Origin: Acinetobacter sp. SAAs474
Lineage (GTDB): Bacteria; Pseudomonadota; Gammaproteobacteria; Pseudomonadales; Moraxellaceae
NCBI RefSeq assembly: GCF_032823475.1
Contig: NZ_CP127915.1
Coordinates: forward strand, 2,480,001-2,544,000
Direction: 5' to 3'
DNA length: 64,000 bases
The notes below the pieces were generated by a model. The model was not told the origin of the DNA. It worked only from the letters and a program-made list of their open reading frames with translations, and did no database searches. Shown piece by piece: positions 19,815 to 29,283 of this stretch; position 1 is the stretch's first letter, and each line of letters starts with the position of its first letter. The position numbers and the translations under genes were made by a program.

Positions 19815-20866
19815 TGCAATGTTTCCAATGCTGTAGAATGTGCCACAATCTGTCCGATATCATTAAACAATACGGGTTCAGGCTCTAAAATAATTCCAAA
19901 TTGATCATAAACATCACGTTGTACAGCCATATAAGTATGTTGTACATCAATAAATGTTGCGTCTGCATAATTCACTAATACCAATGCTTGTTTATCAAAC
20001 ATTCCTACAGGGCCAAGCCGCTTACCTTTCCAGTGTGCATGTTCAATCAACCAACCTGCTGCCACCTTAATTTGATGATTAGCCTGAGGATAATGCGGTA
20101 CAGCATTGATGTTATGAAATAATATATCAAATTGCTGTTGTGAAATAATTGGATTTTTAAAAAAACTTCCTACATTCGGATAAATTTGAGGATCAGGTAA
20201 CTTACTTTGACGGATTTTAATCACCTGATGTTGTAAATTTAAACCGGTACGGTTCTCACCCACTGCTGCTTTTAAATCACCATAGTCAAGTTTTAAATTT
20301 TCCTGTTTAAATAATTTAAAATTAACATGTGTAATCACATAACGTTGAGGATCATGTTTAAAAATACTGTATCGATATGAAAACTGACAATCTTTTTGTT
20401 GAATCGTTTTAATTTTTTTCTCAACACAATCATAAACCTGAACAGAATCAATAAACTCTCCAGCTTCAACACCATAGGCACCAATATTTTGTACAGGTGC
20501 GGCACCCACTAAACCAGGAATGAGCGCTAAATTTTGTAATCCAAATAAATTTTGCGATGTTGTCCATAGCACAAAATCATGCCACCGTTGGCCAGCACCT
20601 ACCTTTAACAATACGCTATATGGATCTTCATTTATTTGAGTAATCCCTTGAATATCAATATGCAACAGTAAAGCATGTATTTTTTCTGGCAATAAAACAT
20701 TACTTCCACCAGATAAAATCATACAATTCAACTGATGTGTCTGTGCATAATCAAAAGCTAATGGCAGATCATCAATAGAATGAATTTTGACATAGTGCGT
20801 GACAGAACTGTTTAAGTTTAATGTATTAAAAGACCGAAGCTGTACATCTTTTTCAATTTTCATCAT
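19811..20866 (-). CDS. murB: UDP-N-acetylenolpyruvoylglucosamine reductase
   Basis: FAD enzyme that reduces UDP-GlcNAc-enolpyruvate to UDP-MurNAc in peptidoglycan synthesis. FAD-domain markers are [21 protein letters not shown] and [17 protein letters not shown]. The catalytic region [10 protein letters not shown] contains the proton-donating serine, and the C-terminal EPEP motif follows. The start [10 protein letters not shown] at 20866 has AAGG five bases upstream. An earlier in-frame ATG at 20881 overlaps the phosphatase gene. About 351 residues, the type I (E. coli-like) length. Second in a four-gene minus-strand cluster. Confidence 0.95.
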   Translation of the reverse strand: MMKIEKDVQLRSFNTLNLNSSVTHYVKIHSIDDLPLAFDYAQTHQLNCMILSGGSNVLLPEKIHALLLHIDIQGITQINEDPYSVLLKVGAGQRWHDFVLWTTSQNLFGLQNLALIPGLVGAAPVQNIGAYGVEAGEFIDSVQVYDCVEKKIKTIQQKDCQFSYRYSIFKHDPQRYVITHVNFKLFKQENLKLDYGDLKAAVGENRTGLNLQHQVIKIRQSKLPDPQIYPNVGSFFKNPIISQQQFDILFHNINAVPHYPQANHQIKVAAGWLIEHAHWKGKRLGPVGMFDKQALVLVNYADATFIDVQHTYMAVQRDVYDQFGIILEPEPVLFNDIGQIVAHSTALETLQ

Positions 20867-20873
20867 TTTAGCC

Positions 20874-21380
20874 TTAAACATTCATCGTTTTAAAAATATT
20901 TACCCATGCTTGACTACTCGACTCACATTGGTCTAATACACGCTCAAACCCTGACGCATCACCATAATAAGGATCAGGAATTTCTTGTTGAGGATATTGA
21001 GTATCATATTGACTCATCAAGGCAATTTTGGCTTTAAGATGCTTTTCTTCAAATTGATCTAATGCGATTTGTTTAAGTTTTTCTATATGCGCCAAATTTT
21101 CTAAATCCATTGCCAAAATCAGATCAAACGCCATAAAATCGCGTAATTGTAATTGTCGTGCGCGGAGTGTCGATAAGTCATAACCACGTTTTGCTGCATG
21201 TTGCTGACTTCTTAAGTCAGGCGCCTGATCAGGATGAGCATTACTGGTTCCAGCAGAATCAATGATTATATTTAAGTCTTGCTCATCACAAAAATGTTTA
21301 AGTACAACTTCTGCTGTTGGAGAACGACAAATATTACCTAAACAAACACATAACACCTTATATGGCGTTTTGGATGACAT
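20874..21380 (-). CDS. Low-molecular-weight protein-tyrosine phosphatase
   Basis: Cytoplasmic phosphatase with the P-loop CLGNICRS (Cys13 to Arg19, CX5R) at the N-terminus. The general-acid loop DPYYGD is near residue 137. At 168 residues it is the usual size. Relatives act on tyrosine kinases of capsule export or on metabolites, but no capsule gene is next door. It is first in the cluster, seven bases before murB. Confidence 0.88.
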   Translation of the reverse strand: MSSKTPYKVLCVCLGNICRSPTAEVVLKHFCDEQDLNIIIDSAGTSNAHPDQAPDLRSQQHAAKRGYDLSTLRARQLQLRDFMAFDLILAMDLENLAHIEKLKQIALDQFEEKHLKAKIALMSQYDTQYPQQEIPDPYYGDASGFERVLDQCESSSQAWVNIFKTMNV

Positions 21381-21691
21381 AATGACCTCAAAACAATTAT
21401 TTTTTCATCATTGTATGTTAGTTTATTTATGCAATGAATCCTATATCCATCATCAACAATACTAGACAATTCGTTAAATTTTAAACATCACATCAATAAT
21501 TTTTTATCTATACATTCAGGCGTGTTAATATTTTAAGATTAAAATTAATCGTAACCAGCATTTTTTCGATGTCTTCAATGTATGAGCAGATTATCATACA
21601 CCATACATGATAAAAATGATGTGCATGAATACCTGCTATCTTAACTACAATCATTGATTGACACACGATAATAGATTCAATATTATTTATT
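21381..21691. other. Divergent intergenic region, phosphatase / TetR gene
   Basis: About 310 bases holding the two divergent promoters. Apart from the operator at 21692, no clear structure was seen. Confidence 0.5.
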
Positions 21692-21705
21692 GGAATGATT
21701 GTTCC
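21692..21705. promoter_or_regulatory. TetR operator copy 1
   Basis: GGAATGATTGTTCC. Its reverse complement GGAACAATCATTCC differs at one base from the site at 22363. It overlaps a possible TTG start at 21699, so the regulator more likely starts at the ATG at 21717. Confidence 0.7.
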
Positions 21706-21716
21706 AGTATAAAGTT

Positions 21717-22298
21717 ATGCGTATAAAAGAATTTGATCCAGAAAAAGTTGCCGATTCTGCTATGGAGGTTTTTTGGCGTAAAGGTTTTTTTGCGACTTCA
21801 ATCCAAGATTTAGTCGATGAAACTGGATTATCACGTAGTAGTTTATATAGTACTTTTAAAAATAAAGAAGAATTGTATCAACACGCTTTATATCGTTACC
21901 AACTCAAAACACAAGCTAATATTGATTTATTATCAAGTACAGGTTCTGTAAAAAAAATAATCAACCAATTTTTTTCGCAAATTATTGAAGATGAAATAAC
22001 CGATATTGAAAATCGTGGTTGTCTCATCGCTAATGCTAGTTTGGAACTGGCTGGTCAAGATGCAAAAGTTGCTAAAACAGTAACATATAACTTTGAAAGG
22101 CTAAAAAAAGCATTAGAAAAATTAATCATACGTGGGCAGCAATCAGGTGAAATAAAGAAGGATCATTCTGCACATGCACTGGCACTTTTTTTCGTAAATA
22201 CTATTCAGGGAATAAGAGTTTTAAGTCAGGGATGTGATACACAAAATCGTCAAGAATACTTATCTAGTATTGTTGAGACCGCGTTAAATATACTCTAA
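21717..22298 (+). CDS. TetR-family repressor of the adjacent MFS exporter
   Basis: N-terminal HTH (residues about 5-52) with VFWRKGFFATSIQDLVDETG and SRSSLYSTFKNKEELY, the standard TetR pattern. The alpha-helical ligand domain carries NRGCLIANASLELAGQD, a pattern of the AcrR/NemR-like group; that single cysteine could be a reactive sensor. 193 residues from the chosen ATG. It sits 81 bases before the exporter, and both genes carry the same operator, so autoregulation and control of the pump are strongly suggested. The inducer is unknown. Confidence 0.85.
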   Translation: MRIKEFDPEKVADSAMEVFWRKGFFATSIQDLVDETGLSRSSLYSTFKNKEELYQHALYRYQLKTQANIDLLSSTGSVKKIINQFFSQIIEDEITDIENRGCLIANASLELAGQDAKVAKTVTYNFERLKKALEKLIIRGQQSGEIKKDHSAHALALFFVNTIQGIRVLSQGCDTQNRQEYLSSIVETALNIL

Positions 22299-22362
22299 AA
22301 CTCTTTATTTATCTGCGCTTAGTCTATCTTATACATCACTAAGCATTTCTTTTTTTAATTTA

Positions 22363-22376
22363 GGAACGATCATTCC
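22363..22376. promoter_or_regulatory. TetR operator copy 2
   Basis: GGAACGATCATTCC, overlapped by a second palindrome TCATTC-CA-GAATGA. It ends three bases before the exporter ATG, so the exporter mRNA may be nearly leaderless or the site may act as a roadblock. Confidence 0.7.
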
Positions 22377-22379
22377 AGA

Positions 22380-23564
22380 ATGAACGATTTACAACAACCC
22401 CAATTACCAATATGGACGTTATTGGCATTTACGCTTGCGGGTTTTATTACCATCATGACTGAAATTATTCCAGCCGGTTTATTGCCCTTAATAAGCCATG
22501 ATTTACATGTATCAGAATCTCTAGCTGGTCAATTAATTTCAGTCTACGCATTTGGATCAGTCGTGACAGCTATCCCTGTTATTTTTGCAACACGGAGTTG
22601 GTCAAGAAAATACCTATTCCTGTTTGCAATCAGTGGTCTTTTTATTTTTAACAGCCTTACAGCAATATCATCAAACTACTTCCTTATACTGTTTTTGCGC
22701 TTTCTTTCAGGGATGGCGGCTGGAATTATGTGGGGAGTTCTAGCGGGTTATGCACGCAACATAGTCGCTATAAATTTACAAGGTAGAGCCATGGCTATTG
22801 TTGGGATTGGTCAACCTATTGCTTTATGTATAGGAGTACCTATCGGGACATGGCTAGGTAATCTGTTGGGTTGGCGTGGCGTATTTTTGATTATTTCAGG
22901 TTTAACGGCAGGCTTAATCATTTGGGTTCAAACACAGCTTCCTCATGTTCAGGGAAAATCAAACAGCCAAAAGATATCGATTAAAGAGGTTTTATACCAT
23001 CCTGGAATCTGCTCAATTTTAGCTGTAATTTTTTTATGGATATTGGCGCATAATATTCTTTATACTTTCATTTCACCCTATTTAGTCTCTGTTAATCTCA
23101 GTAAATATCTTGATTTTATTTTATTCATATTTGGTATAAGTTCTATTTTAGGAATTTGGATCACAGGTATTTTTATTGATAAGATATTACGAAAATTAGT
23201 ATTGATAAATTTACTGGGCTTCACCTGTGCTGTTCTTTTAATGGGGATATTAAGTAATCAAATTTGGGCCATCATCATCGGTGTGGCTTTATGGGGAATT
23301 ACTTTTGGGGGTGCACCAACCTTACTACAGACAGCTATTGCGGATACTGCTGGTGATCATGTTGATATTGCTCAATCTATGTTAGTGACAGTTTTTAACT
23401 TGGCTGTCGCGGGCGGTGGTATTGCTGGAGGAATTCTGCTAAAAGAATTCGGTATCAGCTCATTTTTCATCAGTATGGCTTTTTTATCCCTAATGGGCTT
23501 ATTAATTGTATTTTTAGCGAAAAAACATGGTTTTAAATCAGGATCTCGAGTAATTGAATCTTGA
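22380..23564 (+). CDS. MFS drug/sugar efflux transporter (DHA1, AraJ/YdhP-like)
   Basis: A 394-residue, 12-segment major facilitator exporter of the inner membrane. The N-terminal block TEIIPAGLLPLISHDL, followed by GQLISVYAFGSV and the loop RSWSRKY, is typical of the AraJ/YdhP/CmlR group. Motif C-like residues are in GIGQPIALCIGVPIGTWLG. It is controlled by the upstream TetR gene. The substrate cannot be told from sequence. An IS605 remnant begins eight bases after its stop. Confidence 0.85.
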   Translation: MNDLQQPQLPIWTLLAFTLAGFITIMTEIIPAGLLPLISHDLHVSESLAGQLISVYAFGSVVTAIPVIFATRSWSRKYLFLFAISGLFIFNSLTAISSNYFLILFLRFLSGMAAGIMWGVLAGYARNIVAINLQGRAMAIVGIGQPIALCIGVPIGTWLGNLLGWRGVFLIISGLTAGLIIWVQTQLPHVQGKSNSQKISIKEVLYHPGICSILAVIFLWILAHNILYTFISPYLVSVNLSKYLDFILFIFGISSILGIWITGIFIDKILRKLVLINLLGFTCAVLLMGILSNQIWAIIIGVALWGITFGGAPTLLQTAIADTAGDHVDIAQSMLVTVFNLAVAGGGIAGGILLKEFGISSFFISMAFLSLMGLLIVFLAKKHGFKSGSRVIES

Positions 23565-23571
23565 CATACTC

Positions 23572-23743
23572 CCACCACTTTCGACGCGCTCAAGTGGAGG
23601 ATTCTAAAAGCAAAAGCGCCTAGGTGACTTCCTTACGGATTTCACTTGCTTTCTGCTTCACAGGACGACCTTTACCGCATCGTTTGTATCCCCCACCTGA
23701 CTGTCGGTAGAGGTCTTACGCTCGATTTAGATAAAAACTCAAA
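23572..23743 (-). mobile_element. Internally deleted IS200/IS605 (tnpB-type) remnant
   Basis: The right-end motif TTGACATACTCCCACCACTT with the stem CCACTT/AAGTGG is followed by a short reverse frame, CGKGRPVKQKASEIRKEVT, ending at 23630. That frame is the C-terminal tail of a TnpB. A left-end-like segment, GGTCTTACGCTCGATTTAGA, follows. Only about 170 bases remain, with both ends kept and the gene lost, so it resembles a small non-autonomous element. The end assignment is by pattern memory. Confidence 0.65.
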
Positions 23744-23908
23744 CATAGTAAATCATCAACTTTTAACTACATTGATGATTATTTTTCAAGCTATAGCAAA
23801 AACTACTCATGTTGTGTTAATGATGTTGAAATATACCTAATATAACCCGCTTGATTCTCTCATGACGATGAATTCATCAGTAAATTAGGTAAAATCAACT
23901 TTTTAAAA

Positions 23909-26005
23909 CTATTTCAACTGAATATTATGTAATTCTGCATCAAAGTTATGAATTAAGCTTTGCACAACTGAGTCATGATGAAGTAATTCACTTGCACGCT
24001 GGAATGCTTTTTGTTTGCGTTGGTTGAGCAAAGTGTAAGGTGTCGTACAGGTTAAATTTTCATATTTTACACCAAAAACAGTCTGTGGCCATTGTTGCTG
24101 TAATGCCTGTTCTAAATAAACTTGCAACTGATCTAACAAGGCCTGATATTGCTCTGGAATATGAAAGATTGACTCGCCATTAATGTTGCCTGTCATAATA
24201 CCATGCTGTGCCAACTCTTGTACTGCAGGCGATAATTCAGCATACCGAAACCAATACTCCCATTTTTCAACCGTCCATTCACCGTGTAAATCTTGTTCAG
24301 ACAAACGAAGAATATCTTGTGGCATACAGGATGATGCGACTGTTATTAGCGGAGATTCGTCTTGAGGTATGGCGATATCACGGTCAGAATCAACAGCCGT
24401 TTCCTCCCATAAACTTTCCATGACAGACTGTTCGGTATTGCAATCTATAGCCATAGTTTGCTTAGACACAAGCTGATGACTTTCTGATATTGAACTTTCG
24501 ACAGAAAAATCCTCTAAAACAACATCATTATCACAATGCTGCTGTATATCAGTCACTTCAGAAGATGCGATGTCTAAACCAAATAATAGCTCATCTGATG
24601 TCGCATCAAAAACAATTGACTCACTTTGTGCTTGTTGATCCTGACATTGCTGTAACTGAATATCATCATTATGCTTTAATGAATGATCATCTGATACTTT
24701 GCATAAATTTTGATGATTTTCATTCTCCTCAGACGGCGTAAATACACTAGAGGGTTGTGCGACCATCGCTACTGGAGATGGTGCGTTCTCTACGACACTA
24801 GCAGCTGTGGTATTTTCCATCTCAAAGACATCATCAGATGTTGGCTGCAACATTTCGACCAATGGCTGAGAATGTGTTGCCAATGATGGTTGAGATGCTT
24901 GATCTGGAAGCTCATTGACAGAAATCGGCCTAAATGCCAGCAACCGTAACACACACATTTCAAAACCTTGCTCTTGTGTCACGGCAAGCTGTAATTCTGC
25001 ACGACCTTTACAAGCGATTTGATAATAAAGCTGTAAATCTGCTGCTGAAATCAAGCTCGATAACTGCATAATTTTTTGATTAACTTCATGACTATATTTA
25101 AGTGCTAAATCAGGTAAATATTGTAGTAAAGCCAATTCATGTAAAGTCGAAATCAACTGGTCTAAAACCAATGATACATCTAAAGCTTGCTGTCTAAATT
25201 GTAATAATAATGCACTTACACGTGCTGGCTGATTTTGATGAATCGACAAAATTAAGTCATAAATAATCGTTCGATCAATTAATCCCAGCATTTCTTTAAT
25301 GTCTTGATGATGAATTTCACCTTGACCATATGCAATGGCTTGATCGGTTAAAGATAATGCATCACGTAATGAACCTTGTGCAGATTCTGCAATCTGCCAA
25401 ATCGCATCTGAATCAGCAACAATCGATTCTGTAGACAATACTTGATTTAAATGCTGAGTAATCTCATCAATTGCCAGTGGTCTTAAGGTAAATTGCAAAC
25501 AGCGTGAGATGACCGTTATCGGTAATTTATGCGGATCTGTCGTTGCAAATAAGAATTTTACATGCTCTGGTGGCTCTTCCAAGGTTTTTAATAACGCATT
25601 AAAAGAATGCGTTGATAACATATGTACTTCATCAATCAAGTAAACTTTAAAACGACCTTGTGTCGGTGCATAAGGGACATTATCTAAAAGCTCTCGTGTA
25701 TCTTCAACTTTGGTTCTTGAGGCCGCATCAATTTCAATCAAATCAATAAAACGACCCTCATTGACTGCCTTACATGTCGGGCATACTTCACATGGAGTTG
25801 CAGTTACACCTGTTTCACAGTTTAAACATTTCGCCAAAATACGGGCAATAGTGGTTTTACCCACCCCCCGAGTCCCCGTAAACAAATATGCATGATGCAA
25901 ACGTCCTCGTTCTAAAGCGCTCGTCAAAGCACGAGAGACGTGATTTTGACCGACCAATTCATTAAAATTACGTGGACGATATTTTCGTGCAAGTACTTGA
26001 TACAT
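23909..26005 (-). CDS. dnaX: DNA polymerase III subunit tau (and possibly gamma)
   Basis: Clamp-loader ATPase that also links polymerase cores to the replicative helicase. AAA+ features are Walker A GTRGVGKT (residues 44-51), the zinc-binding cysteines 63, 72, 75 and 78 (plus Cys60), LIDEVHML, and the SRCLQF arginine-finger region. A long acidic, Gln/Ser-rich linker (about 380-560) precedes the C-terminal polymerase-binding domain. The start MYQVLARKYRPR at 26005 has GGAG five bases upstream; an earlier TTG/ATG-type extension to 26029 is unlikely. 698 residues. No obvious slippery A-run for gamma was noted. Confidence 0.95.
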   Translation of the reverse strand: MYQVLARKYRPRNFNELVGQNHVSRALTSALERGRLHHAYLFTGTRGVGKTTIARILAKCLNCETGVTATPCEVCPTCKAVNEGRFIDLIEIDAASRTKVEDTRELLDNVPYAPTQGRFKVYLIDEVHMLSTHSFNALLKTLEEPPEHVKFLFATTDPHKLPITVISRCLQFTLRPLAIDEITQHLNQVLSTESIVADSDAIWQIAESAQGSLRDALSLTDQAIAYGQGEIHHQDIKEMLGLIDRTIIYDLILSIHQNQPARVSALLLQFRQQALDVSLVLDQLISTLHELALLQYLPDLALKYSHEVNQKIMQLSSLISAADLQLYYQIACKGRAELQLAVTQEQGFEMCVLRLLAFRPISVNELPDQASQPSLATHSQPLVEMLQPTSDDVFEMENTTAASVVENAPSPVAMVAQPSSVFTPSEENENHQNLCKVSDDHSLKHNDDIQLQQCQDQQAQSESIVFDATSDELLFGLDIASSEVTDIQQHCDNDVVLEDFSVESSISESHQLVSKQTMAIDCNTEQSVMESLWEETAVDSDRDIAIPQDESPLITVASSCMPQDILRLSEQDLHGEWTVEKWEYWFRYAELSPAVQELAQHGIMTGNINGESIFHIPEQYQALLDQLQVYLEQALQQQWPQTVFGVKYENLTCTTPYTLLNQRKQKAFQRASELLHHDSVVQSLIHNFDAELHNIQLK

Positions 26006-26197
26006 GTATGCTCCTTTTTCACTGTACAAGCATACTGTTTTTTTACCAAAGAGTGAATGCGCAATGACAAAGTTGCGAGAGAATTATCAACACGACTCAA
26101 GTAAAAAGATCAGTCGAACAGCAAACAATCAGGTATTATAACTGAGCAAGACCATAAGCCTTGCTTCAACATTCTAGTGTCTAAAGTTAACTTTTTG

Positions 26198-26460
26198 ACA
26201 TACTTCAACCATTTTCACCTTATTTCTGGCAAAACGCGTTCTCAGGGATTCTAAAAGTAAAGGCAATCTTTAGCACATCCTTGCACTACAAAAAATGATG
26301 TACCCCACCAATCAAATGTTGCGTGATGCGTTTAAATCCGCATTGACAACATCATCACACGCGACACATTCAAATTTAGCGACTTTCCTTTGTAACAGAC
26401 CGCATCAATGACAAAATCCAAGCAAAACATCTAAACTCTAAAAATGGCTTCATTCGTCTT
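26198..26460 (-). pseudogene. Decayed IS605-type tnpB 3' fragment with right end
   Basis: The reverse strand at 26312-26377 reads KFECVACDDVVNADLNASR, then NI and a stop. This is the zinc-finger/third-RuvC tail of TnpB (CxxC, then NADLNASRNI), with VIDAVCYKGKSL preceding it. The right-end-like TTGACATACTTC lies at about 26198. The N-terminal part is gone. It lies between dnaX and the MaoC gene. Nothing else was found in this 476-base gap. Confidence 0.65.
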
Positions 26461-26481
26461 TAAAAGAACAAGAATACCCTA

Positions 26482-27363
26482 TTAATTGTGTTCAATATCA
26501 ACATTGATCTGTTTTAGACTCCCCATCAAATGAGGCTTCTTATTTTGACTATTTTGAATTAAAAAATCCGTTTGATTGTGTTGTGTTGCAGTTAAAAAAT
26601 CAACACTTGATGGTAAATAAATAGGTAATTTAAAGGCTACATCTGTTTCATATTGTTCTGGTAGCGCTAAATTAGCAAGTACTTTCGCATGGGTCCACAT
26701 ACCATGAGCAATTGCTTGTTTAAAACCAAAAGCTTTAGCACTGACACGATGAAGATGGATCAGATTAAAATCACCAGAAATGAATGCATAACGGCGACCT
26801 ATATTTTCTAAAATATGCCACTGCGCTACAATTTTATAATCAGGCTGTGACAAACAATGATCTTGATGAGATGAAGATTTTTGTTGAGGATGATGTTGAC
26901 GACACAAATAGGTCATCAATGCTTTCATCACAACTTGCCCTTTTGCTTTTGCAGTCACGATAAAATCAAACTGGATACCTTTATCATGTGGACGAAGTTC
27001 ACCAAATTTGCATGATAAACTCAGTTGTTCATCTTTAATAATTGTTCTAAATTGTTTGATATTATTGCGAATATGCACGAGTCCTAAAATAGGAAATGGA
27101 AAATCTTCTTTGGTCATCATATGCATTTGTAAACTTTGTGACAGCATGGCCAAATAAATGGCAGAAACATACTGATCATCTTGAAAACCACAGATTTTAT
27201 TATAAGCCGCTAAATGGCGTTGATTAATTAGCAAATGGTCAACAATATATTCAACCTCAGCCAATGATTGCTTTGCTTTTGATGGCTTAAAAATCAATCC
27301 TTGTATGACTTTAGGATAGGTTAAATAAGGTTTCGGTAATGCTGCAAAATGACGTATGTTCAT
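26482..27363 (-). CDS. MaoC-type (R)-hydratase, HtdX-like
   Basis: Hot-dog-fold enoyl-CoA/ACP hydratase. The C-terminal half carries the hydratase-2 motif: YAFISGDFNLIHLH, then about 14 residues on, IAHGMW. This supplies the catalytic Asp and His. The N-terminal half is a degenerate hot dog, giving the double-hot-dog length of about 293. The ATG at 27363 is preferred over a TTG two codons earlier. It lies downstream of the long FabG on the same strand and faces away from a thiolase, matching a hydration step in acyl-chain turnover. Confidence 0.82.
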   Translation of the reverse strand: MNIRHFAALPKPYLTYPKVIQGLIFKPSKAKQSLAEVEYIVDHLLINQRHLAAYNKICGFQDDQYVSAIYLAMLSQSLQMHMMTKEDFPFPILGLVHIRNNIKQFRTIIKDEQLSLSCKFGELRPHDKGIQFDFIVTAKAKGQVVMKALMTYLCRQHHPQQKSSSHQDHCLSQPDYKIVAQWHILENIGRRYAFISGDFNLIHLHRVSAKAFGFKQAIAHGMWTHAKVLANLALPEQYETDVAFKLPIYLPSSVDFLTATQHNQTDFLIQNSQNKKPHLMGSLKQINVDIEHN

Positions 27364-27586
27364 AATCAATTTCTTCGTTTAATCATATCATTATACCCAG
27401 CCATATTTAAGTTCTATTATCAAATATGGCTGAGTAGCAATATTATTCTCTATCAATGATCTGAATATATGTTTTGCCAACCAATCATGCAAATTAACAT
27501 GATACGCTTGCTAAATACATGTCAAATCCTAATTCATTCATTACAGTAAGTTTTAGGTTTGATATGGCTTATAATCAGATACCTAA

Positions 27587-27625
27587 GACCAAGATTAATT
27601 GTATGATTGAATCATAATCTTGGTC
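27587..27625 (-). terminator. Hairpin after the long fabG
   Basis: GACCAAGATTA (27587-27597) pairs exactly with TAATCTTGGTC (27615-27625). A nested ATGATT/AATCAT pair sits in the loop. It lies 28 bases past the fabG stop, without a T-run. Confidence 0.5.
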
Positions 27626-27652
27626 CTTATCTTTTAAAACATCCAATAATTT

Positions 27653-29044
27653 CTAAGCACCCAGTAAACTTTGCCCACAAACACGTACAATATTACCATT
27701 GACGCCAGTTGATGCTGGCGAAGCAATCCAAGCAATCGTTTCTGCCACATCAACAGGTAAACCGCCTTGACTCATTGAGTTCATACGTCGTCCTGCTTCA
27801 CGAATTGCGAATGGAATTGCTGCTGTCATTTGTGTTTCAATAAATCCTGGTGCGACGGCATTAATGGTCATCTTCTGTTTTAATAATGGTGCAGTCAATG
27901 TCACTACCCCGATCACACCTGCTTTCGACGTTGCATAATTGCTTTGCCCTAAATTACCTGCGATTCCTGAAATAGATGAAACACAAATAATACGACCATT
28001 CTCATTAAGCCCTTCATGACTGAGTAAATACGCATTAATTTGCTCAATCGCAGATAAATTAATATGAATGACCATATCCCAACGCTCGGGTTTCATATTG
28101 GCCAAAGTCTTATCTCGGGTCACCCCTGCATTATGTACAATAATATCTAAGCCGCCATGGGCTGCAGCAGCTTGTTTAATTTTCTCACCTGCATCTGCTG
28201 CTGTAATATCAATGGCTAATGTTGAACCAGCAATTTGATCTGCTACACGTGCTAAATCAGCTTGCTGCTGTGGTACATCCAAACAAATGACATGAGCACC
28301 ATCTCGTGCAAGTACGTGGGCAATTGCCTCACCAATACCTCGACTAGCACCTGTTACCACCGCTGTTTTTCCAGCTAAAGGCTTATCCCATTGCACATCT
28401 ATCACAGCTGCTTGAGAGACACGAACCACTTGACCCGAAACATAAGCAGAACGAGGTGAAATCATAAACCGTAAAGTCGATTCCAGATTTTGTTCCGCAT
28501 CCTGATCGACGTAAATTAAGTTTGCTGCAATCCCTTTCTTCAATTCCTTCGCAATCGATTTAACAAAACCAACCAAAGCACGTTGCGCGATTGCATGTTT
28601 TAAATCTTTGACCGTTTCAGGTGTTTTTCCAATCACAACGACGCGACCAGAAGTCTGAATTTGACGTGCAATCGGTTGAAAAAATTGATACAGCTGTGTC
28701 AATTGTTGTGAGTTTTCTATGCCAGAAGCATCAAATATAATGACTTTAAATTTTGAAATTTTATCAGCATGATCCCAAAGGTTAAAACTTAAACCAGTAG
28801 CATTGGCAATCTTTTGTAACGCTGCATCATGCCCAATATAACTGTTTGCATGGATACGTGTTAAAATTTCTGTTATTACAGGCGTGAATGTCGTTGCGCT
28901 GGCCATACCAATCAGCACAGCTCCCTTGACCACTGGCATCGCTGATTCAAAACGATCTAATTTAATCGGTGATGGCAAACCTAAATTTTTAATTACAAAT
29001 TTACCAATCGATGATTTTGCAAATATTTGATATTGATCAGTCAT
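27653..29044 (-). CDS. Long-form 3-oxoacyl-ACP/CoA reductase (FabG4-like)
   Basis: A two-domain short-chain dehydrogenase of 463 residues, about twice normal FabG. The C-terminal half is catalytic, with TGASRGIGEAIAHVLARDGA (NAD(P) binding, near 230), HNAGVTRDKTL, SSISG and SNYATSKAG (Tyr and Lys near 366-370). The N-terminal 200 residues form a second, degenerate Rossmann-like domain. This is the high-molecular-weight FabG type (as in mycobacterial FabG4). The MaoC gene follows on the same strand and a thiolase diverges. FabG4-HtdX-FadA2 are arranged the same way in mycobacteria, as I recall. Confidence 0.87.
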   Translation of the reverse strand: MTDQYQIFAKSSIGKFVIKNLGLPSPIKLDRFESAMPVVKGAVLIGMASATTFTPVITEILTRIHANSYIGHDAALQKIANATGLSFNLWDHADKISKFKVIIFDASGIENSQQLTQLYQFFQPIARQIQTSGRVVVIGKTPETVKDLKHAIAQRALVGFVKSIAKELKKGIAANLIYVDQDAEQNLESTLRFMISPRSAYVSGQVVRVSQAAVIDVQWDKPLAGKTAVVTGASRGIGEAIAHVLARDGAHVICLDVPQQQADLARVADQIAGSTLAIDITAADAGEKIKQAAAAHGGLDIIVHNAGVTRDKTLANMKPERWDMVIHINLSAIEQINAYLLSHEGLNENGRIICVSSISGIAGNLGQSNYATSKAGVIGVVTLTAPLLKQKMTINAVAPGFIETQMTAAIPFAIREAGRRMNSMSQGGLPVDVAETIAWIASPASTGVNGNIVRVCGQSLLGA

Positions 29045-29283
29045 AATGGTTATCTCTCAAACGAATGATGTATTGATTGATCTAAGCCTATCTTTAAACT
29101 TTAATATCTTGTCTAAATTTTATAATTCAATAGATCGTTCAGTGCATCCTCATGATACTGAAGTTAAAGTCAACATGTCTTGACCTGAATATCTTTTAGT
29201 TTGTCATTGTAGTCAATTGAGCTAAATTCTAATTATGTTAATGTAAGGTCTGAAATGATAATTAATATAGTGGGAAATGCTGT

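Noticed and set aside
24183..24741. Forward frames inside the dnaX linker
   Set aside because: The low-complexity linker of DnaX gives open antisense frames; no supporting signals.
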